A stretch of DNA of 9,414 nucleotides from Lachnospiraceae bacterium (lineage in GTDB: Bacteria; Bacillota_A; Clostridia; Lachnospirales; Lachnospiraceae): NCBI GenBank assembly GCA_017620055.1, contig JAFZRD010000191.1, forward strand, positions 1 through 9,414, read 5' to 3'. The translations under genes and the position numbers were made by a program. Under the pieces are notes generated by a model. The model did no database searches and was not told the DNA's origin. It saw only the letters and a program-made list of their open reading frames with translations. Position 1 is the stretch's first letter. Each line of letters begins with the position of its first letter. Of this stretch, positions 6,388-9,414 are shown in pieces.

Positions 6388-7968
6388 ATGGCAAACACTA
6401 CGGTAACAAATGTGAGTGAACTTCTTCTCACAAACGTTACGGCCGGTGTAAAAGCCGGTGATGCAAAGGTCTCCGATGCTCAGGGGTTTTCCGAGGTCAT
6501 GAACAATGCCAAAGATGGAGTCGAAAAGGTTCAGCCCCAGGATGATACCAAGACGACCAGAACGGTAGTCGAAACACCCAAGAGTAAAGAGATCAAAGCC
6601 GAGGAGCCGGTAAAGCGTGATCCGATCGCTAACGAAAGCGACAGGGTTGATTTTACCGAAGAAGTTGCCGAGGATATCAAAGAGATCGTAAACACGATCA
6701 AAGAAGTCCTTGAAGTAAGCGACGAAGAGCTTACAGAAGCGATGGAAACTCTCGGACTTACCGTAGTCGACCTGCTCGATCCCGTAAGCATCAAAGATTT
6801 ATGTATGGAGCTTAAGGGAATAACCGATTCGATCTCACTCATCACAAACGCGGACCTTTACGAAAGCGTTAAAGAGATCGTACAGACAGCAGAAGACGCG
6901 GTTGCAGATCTTGCCGCACAGTTCGGTATAACTGAAACTGACACCGAAAAGATATTCACGGACGATTCTTTCATTGATGCGGTTAAGAAAACTCTTTCAG
7001 ATCAGAATGACAATTCAGTGGCACCTGAGCTTCAGCCAAATGAAGCGGTCATACCCAAGGATGGGATGAACATACAGCAGATGCCGATCCAAGACAAGGA
7101 TGTCGACGAAGATGCAGTTAATGCATCACAACTAAATACAGATAACAACAACCAGACAGCAGGCACGGAAGCAAAAGCTGTTACGGTAGAGGTTAAGGGG
7201 ACACCCGAAGCAAAGCCTGAAAAACCTGTTACTGAGGTAAACCGGGCAGAGTCAGAGGAAGTCAGAACGGATGATCCACTCGCAAGAACGAGTGTAGGCA
7301 CAACGGAGACTTTCAAGGCCACGGTAAAGACCGAAGAGTCAAACCTTGGAAACAACAGCAACAACAATGCTGAACAGACTTCAAGATTCGTGGATGCGGA
7401 AGTGATAAACACAGCCCCCCAGCAGACAACGGTAGTAAATACCGAAGTTAATAACCTCGGAGAGATCGTCGAAACGGTTACCACATATTCGAACGCAGAT
7501 GCCGAATCGATAATGAGCCAGGTAACACAGTCGATCAGAGTCAACTACTCAGCAGAGACGACTTCGATGGAGATGCAGCTTCATCCCGCATCACTCGGGA
7601 CAGTCAACATGAACATCGCATCGAACAGCGGAGTGGTGACAGCCCACATCCTCGTTGAGAATGAAGCAGTCAAAGCGGCACTTGAGAGCCAGCTCATCAC
7701 ACTGCAGCAGACATTCGACGAACAGGGAATGAAAGTAGAAGCGGTTGAAGTATCAGTCGCAAACTACGATCTTAACAAGGGCACCGGTTCCGATACGGAG
7801 AACGGCAACAGCGAACGCGAAAGCGCAAGAGCCGGAAGAACAGGAACGAGGAGGCGGCTCAACCTCAACGATCTTGATGAAGCTGATATCGAGGAACTTG
7901 AAGAAGATGAACAGATAGCAGCGGATATGATGGCAAGATCAGGAAACAGCCTGGATTACAAGGCATAA
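6388..7968 (+). CDS. fliK: Flagellar hook-length control protein FliK
   Basis: FliK is an exported ruler that measures the hook and switches the export gate to filament substrates through its C-terminal domain. The 526 residues fit the family: a long, acidic, low-complexity N-terminal and middle part rich in Thr, Glu, Asn and Val (about 1-370), then a compact hook-length domain (about 371-460). That domain carries the core motif MEMQLHPASLGTVNMNI (394-410) and LESQLITLQQTFDEQGMKVEAVEV (432-455). A tail of about 65 residues follows, with a basic cluster GTRRR (486-490) and an acidic helix (LDEADIEELEEDEQ, 496-509). A strong AGGAGG (6375-6380) lies 7 nt before the ATG. A sigma-28-like promoter lies in the 85-nt gap upstream. 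flgD starts 24 nt downstream. Confidence 0.93.
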   Translation: MANTTVTNVSELLLTNVTAGVKAGDAKVSDAQGFSEVMNNAKDGVEKVQPQDDTKTTRTVVETPKSKEIKAEEPVKRDPIANESDRVDFTEEVAEDIKEIVNTIKEVLEVSDEELTEAMETLGLTVVDLLDPVSIKDLCMELKGITDSISLITNADLYESVKEIVQTAEDAVADLAAQFGITETDTEKIFTDDSFIDAVKKTLSDQNDNSVAPELQPNEAVIPKDGMNIQQMPIQDKDVDEDAVNASQLNTDNNNQTAGTEAKAVTVEVKGTPEAKPEKPVTEVNRAESEEVRTDDPLARTSVGTTETFKATVKTEESNLGNNSNNNAEQTSRFVDAEVINTAPQQTTVVNTEVNNLGEIVETVTTYSNADAESIMSQVTQSIRVNYSAETTSMEMQLHPASLGTVNMNIASNSGVVTAHILVENEAVKAALESQLITLQQTFDEQGMKVEAVEVSVANYDLNKGTGSDTENGNSERESARAGRTGTRRRLNLNDLDEADIEELEEDEQIAADMMARSGNSLDYKA

Positions 7969-7992
7969 CTTAAACAGTAAAGGAGACAGCCT

Positions 7993-8655
7993 ATGTCAAC
8001 AGTAGCAAACATAGTAAACGGAGAGATCCAGAAAAACGGTGTGTCTGCTGCCGAAGCCAAGAACAACACGAGTGCAAAGTCAGGCGACCTTGACAAGGAA
8101 GCGTTCCTCCAGCTTTTGGTCACACAGATGAAATACCAGGATCCGCTGGAGCCTACTGACAACACCGAATATGTATCACAGCTCGCAACATTCTCCGAAC
8201 TCGAGCAGATGACCAACCTCGTTGCATCAAACGATCTGACCAGAGCTTCACAGCTTGTCGGACAGTATGTAACGGTTAAGCAGAAGAATGAGCTTACCGG
8301 AGAAGAGACGATCACAGGCGGCAAGGTCGATTACGTATCCGTCGAGAACGGCAAAGGATACCTCAACATCGGCGAAAACAGATACTCGATCGATGATCTT
8401 GATTCGGTAGTTGATGAGAAATATCTGAACGCTTACAACCTTGCAACAGACTTCAACAACAGCATGAACTCGCTTCCGACACTTGCAAACCTGACAACAA
8501 GTTACAGGGACGTTATCGATAACCTCGCAGCGGTTCTTAACGATATGTCCACATACGAAAAGAGCTTCTTATCACCCGTAACGCTTTCGGATTTTGCAAA
8601 GTATCAGGAGAGAATGGAAGAACTCGTACACGTTGAGGAAGCAGAGAACGCATGA
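7993..8655 (+). CDS. flgD: Flagellar hook assembly (cap) protein FlgD
   Basis: FlgD caps the growing hook and guides FlgE subunits into place. The 220 residues contain the conserved FlgD N-terminal block DLDKEAFLQLLVTQMKYQDP (32-51) and LEPTDNTEYVSQLATFSELEQM (52-73), which holds the export and assembly signature. A small beta-rich, Tudor-like part follows (about 85-140: LVGQYVTVKQ...GGKVDYVSVENGKGYLNIGENRYSIDDLDSV). A helical C-terminal extension (about 143-220) replaces the Ig-like domain of enterobacterial FlgD and makes the protein longer than the short FlgD of Bacillus. AGGAG (7981-7985) is 7 nt before the ATG. The gene follows fliK after 24 nt and precedes the small operon protein by 30 nt. 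Confidence 0.94.
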   Translation: MSTVANIVNGEIQKNGVSAAEAKNNTSAKSGDLDKEAFLQLLVTQMKYQDPLEPTDNTEYVSQLATFSELEQMTNLVASNDLTRASQLVGQYVTVKQKNELTGEETITGGKVDYVSVENGKGYLNIGENRYSIDDLDSVVDEKYLNAYNLATDFNNSMNSLPTLANLTTSYRDVIDNLAAVLNDMSTYEKSFLSPVTLSDFAKYQERMEELVHVEEAENA

Positions 8656-8685
8656 CAGTCGCCACGATAGAACAGGAGGTCGTTT

Positions 8686-9078
8686 ATGAAAATATTAAAC
8701 GCACAGTTCCCTTCCATCGAACAGGCAGCAAATGAGTATTTAGAAAAAAGCCAGAGCAGCGAAGTCTCAAAACTTGGAACAAGATCGTTCGCACAGGTAC
8801 TTGCAGACAAGCAGTCGGATGCAACGATACCGAAGTTTTCCAAGCACGCAGCCAACCGGTTATCCGAAAGAAACATCGAGTTATCGGACAAGGTTATCGG
8901 GAGACTCTCCGCAGGGATGCAGGCTGCAGGGCAGAAGGGAATTAACGAATCACTGGTGATGGTCGACCAGCTCGCATTCATAGTAAATGTGAAAAATCAG
9001 ACCGTTATCACAGCTCTTGACGGAAGCGACAAAGACGGCGGAGTATTTACAAATATAGACGGAGCAGTGATAGCTTAG
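8686..9078 (+). CDS. Conserved 'flagellar operon protein' (TIGR02530 type), function unknown
   Basis: A 130-residue soluble protein with no signal peptide or membrane helix. The second half carries the pattern of the TIGR02530 flagellar operon protein family: FSKHAANRLSERNIELSD (51-68), a Gly/Lys turn GQKGINESLVMVD (82-94), and the strongly conserved-looking LAFIVNVKNQTVITALD (96-112) with FTNIDGAVI (121-129). In Bacilli and Clostridia this family lies between flgD and flgE, exactly as here. Its biochemical role is not established; a hook-related accessory or regulatory role is inferred only from position. AGGAGGT (8674-8680) lies 5 nt before the ATG. The 86-nt gap after it carries two hairpins before flgE. 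Confidence 0.88.
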   Translation: MKILNAQFPSIEQAANEYLEKSQSSEVSKLGTRSFAQVLADKQSDATIPKFSKHAANRLSERNIELSDKVIGRLSAGMQAAGQKGINESLVMVDQLAFIVNVKNQTVITALDGSDKDGGVFTNIDGAVIA

Positions 9079-9090
9079 GAACTTATAAAC

Positions 9091-9140
9091 GGGATCGGAC
9101 CTTACGGAGATCCCTCCGGGCCCCGAATGACAGACGGGCC
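9091..9140 (+). promoter_or_regulatory. Two stem-loops in the flgE leader
   Basis: GGGATC (9091-9096) pairs with GATCCC (9109-9114) around a 12-nt loop. GGCCC (9119-9123) pairs with GGGCC (9136-9140) around another 12-nt loop. They fill the space between the preceding gene and the flgE ribosome site (AAGGAGGT, 9148-9155). There is no T-run, so they are not simple terminators. They may affect message stability or hook protein output, but this is untested. Confidence 0.4.
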
Positions 9141-9164
9141 ACAGGCTAAGGAGGTAAATGCCTT

Positions 9165-9414
9165 ATGATGAGATCACTTTTTTCAGGCGTTGCAGGACTG
9201 AAAACTCACCAGACCAAGATGGACGTTATCGGTAACAATATCGCAAACGTAAACACCGTTGCATATAAGTCACAGAACGTAACATTCCAGGAACTCATGT
9301 ACCAGACAACACAGTCTGCATCGGCTGCAAATGCAGAGACAGGCCGTGGCGGTGTCAACGCTAAGCAGATCGGTCTTGGTGTTCAGACAGGCGCGATCAA
9401 CGCAAACATCACAA
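9165..9414 (+). CDS. flgE: Flagellar hook protein FlgE, N-terminal part (runs off right edge)
   Basis: FlgE polymerises into the hook, the universal joint between rod and filament. Only the first 83 residues are in the window. They show the rod/hook family N-terminal signature LFSGVAGLKTHQTKMDVIGN NIANVNTVAYKS (5-36; the space is only a break in the quotation), then FQELMYQTTQSA and the conserved-type GGVNAKQIGLGVQTG (62-76). This distinguishes a hook-type protein from the shorter rod proteins FlgB and FlgC. FlgG or FlgF cannot be fully excluded without the rest, but the place after flgD favours FlgE. Two Met codons open the frame. The first (9165) is 9 nt after AAGGAGGT, the second 12 nt, so the first is chosen. 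An ATG at 9158 is out of frame and ends quickly. Confidence 0.92.
   Translation, partial: MMRSLFSGVAGLKTHQTKMDVIGNNIANVNTVAYKSQNVTFQELMYQTTQSASAANAETGRGGVNAKQIGLGVQTGAINANIT

Noticed and set aside
5417..6431. Minus-strand frames opposite the MotE-like gene
   Set aside because: They mirror the coding bias of the plus-strand gene, are Ser/Arg-rich or low complexity, and have no ribosome site or domain.
7780..7800. CCGATA in fliK near TAAC as a promoter
   Set aside because: Spacing is about 12 nt rather than 15 and it lies inside coding sequence.
9086..9112. Possible sigma-28 promoter before flgE starting at TAAA
   Set aside because: The bases at the right distance (CGGAGATC) do not resemble GCCGATAA.
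1..9414. CRISPR arrays, tRNA or rRNA genes, insertion sequences, transposases
   Set aside because: No regularly spaced repeats, RNA gene folds or transposase-like coding regions were seen. The only repeat-like DNA is the palindromes around fliJ and the fliH coding repeat.

Overview
The window is a plus-strand stretch of a large flagellar (fla/che-type) operon. It runs from the MS-ring gene fliF, whose true start probably lies just outside the left edge, to the hook gene flgE, which is cut off at the right edge. The order is fliF-fliG-fliH-fliI-fliJ-(YlxF/MotE-like)-fliK-flgD-(flagellar operon protein)-flgE. This is the Gram-positive basal-body operon layout known from Bacillus and the Clostridia. 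Moderate GC, strong AGGAGG-type ribosome binding sites, the small 'flagellar operon protein' between flgD and flgE, and the sequence character of FliF, FliK and FlgD suggest a motile Clostridia member, most likely Lachnospiraceae. The genus cannot be told from the window.

Positions 1-4795 hold the MS ring (FliF), the rotor/switch protein (FliG), and the export ATPase stator and ATPase (FliH, FliI). These genes are tightly packed. fliG starts 3 nt after fliF. fliH starts at a TTG inside the end of fliG (8-nt overlap). fliI overlaps fliH by ATGA. Positions 4796-5444 hold the export chaperone gene fliJ, bracketed on both sides by about 100 nt of palindrome-rich non-coding DNA that interrupts the tight packing. 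Positions 5445-6302 encode a single-pass membrane protein with a coiled coil and a C-terminal MotE/MgtE-N-like domain, at the place held by ylxF in Bacillus. Positions 6303-9414 hold the hook-building block: the hook-length ruler (fliK), hook cap/scaffold (flgD), a conserved small protein of unknown function, and hook protein (flgE).

Together the products build the rotor in the membrane (FliF, FliG), power and feed the flagellar type III export apparatus (FliH, FliI, FliJ), and then assemble and measure the hook (FlgD, FlgE, FliK). No unrelated or wholly new system is visible. The observations most worth checking are in the spaces and overlaps: a good sigma-28 (sigma-D) promoter match before fliK that could give the hook genes their own promoter; a terminator-like hairpin with a U-tract inside the first codons of fliI; candidate dispersed palindromic elements on either side of fliJ, which itself lacks a visible Shine-Dalgarno; a hairpin that could cover the ribosome binding site of the MotE-like gene; and an 11-residue tandem repeat in FliH.
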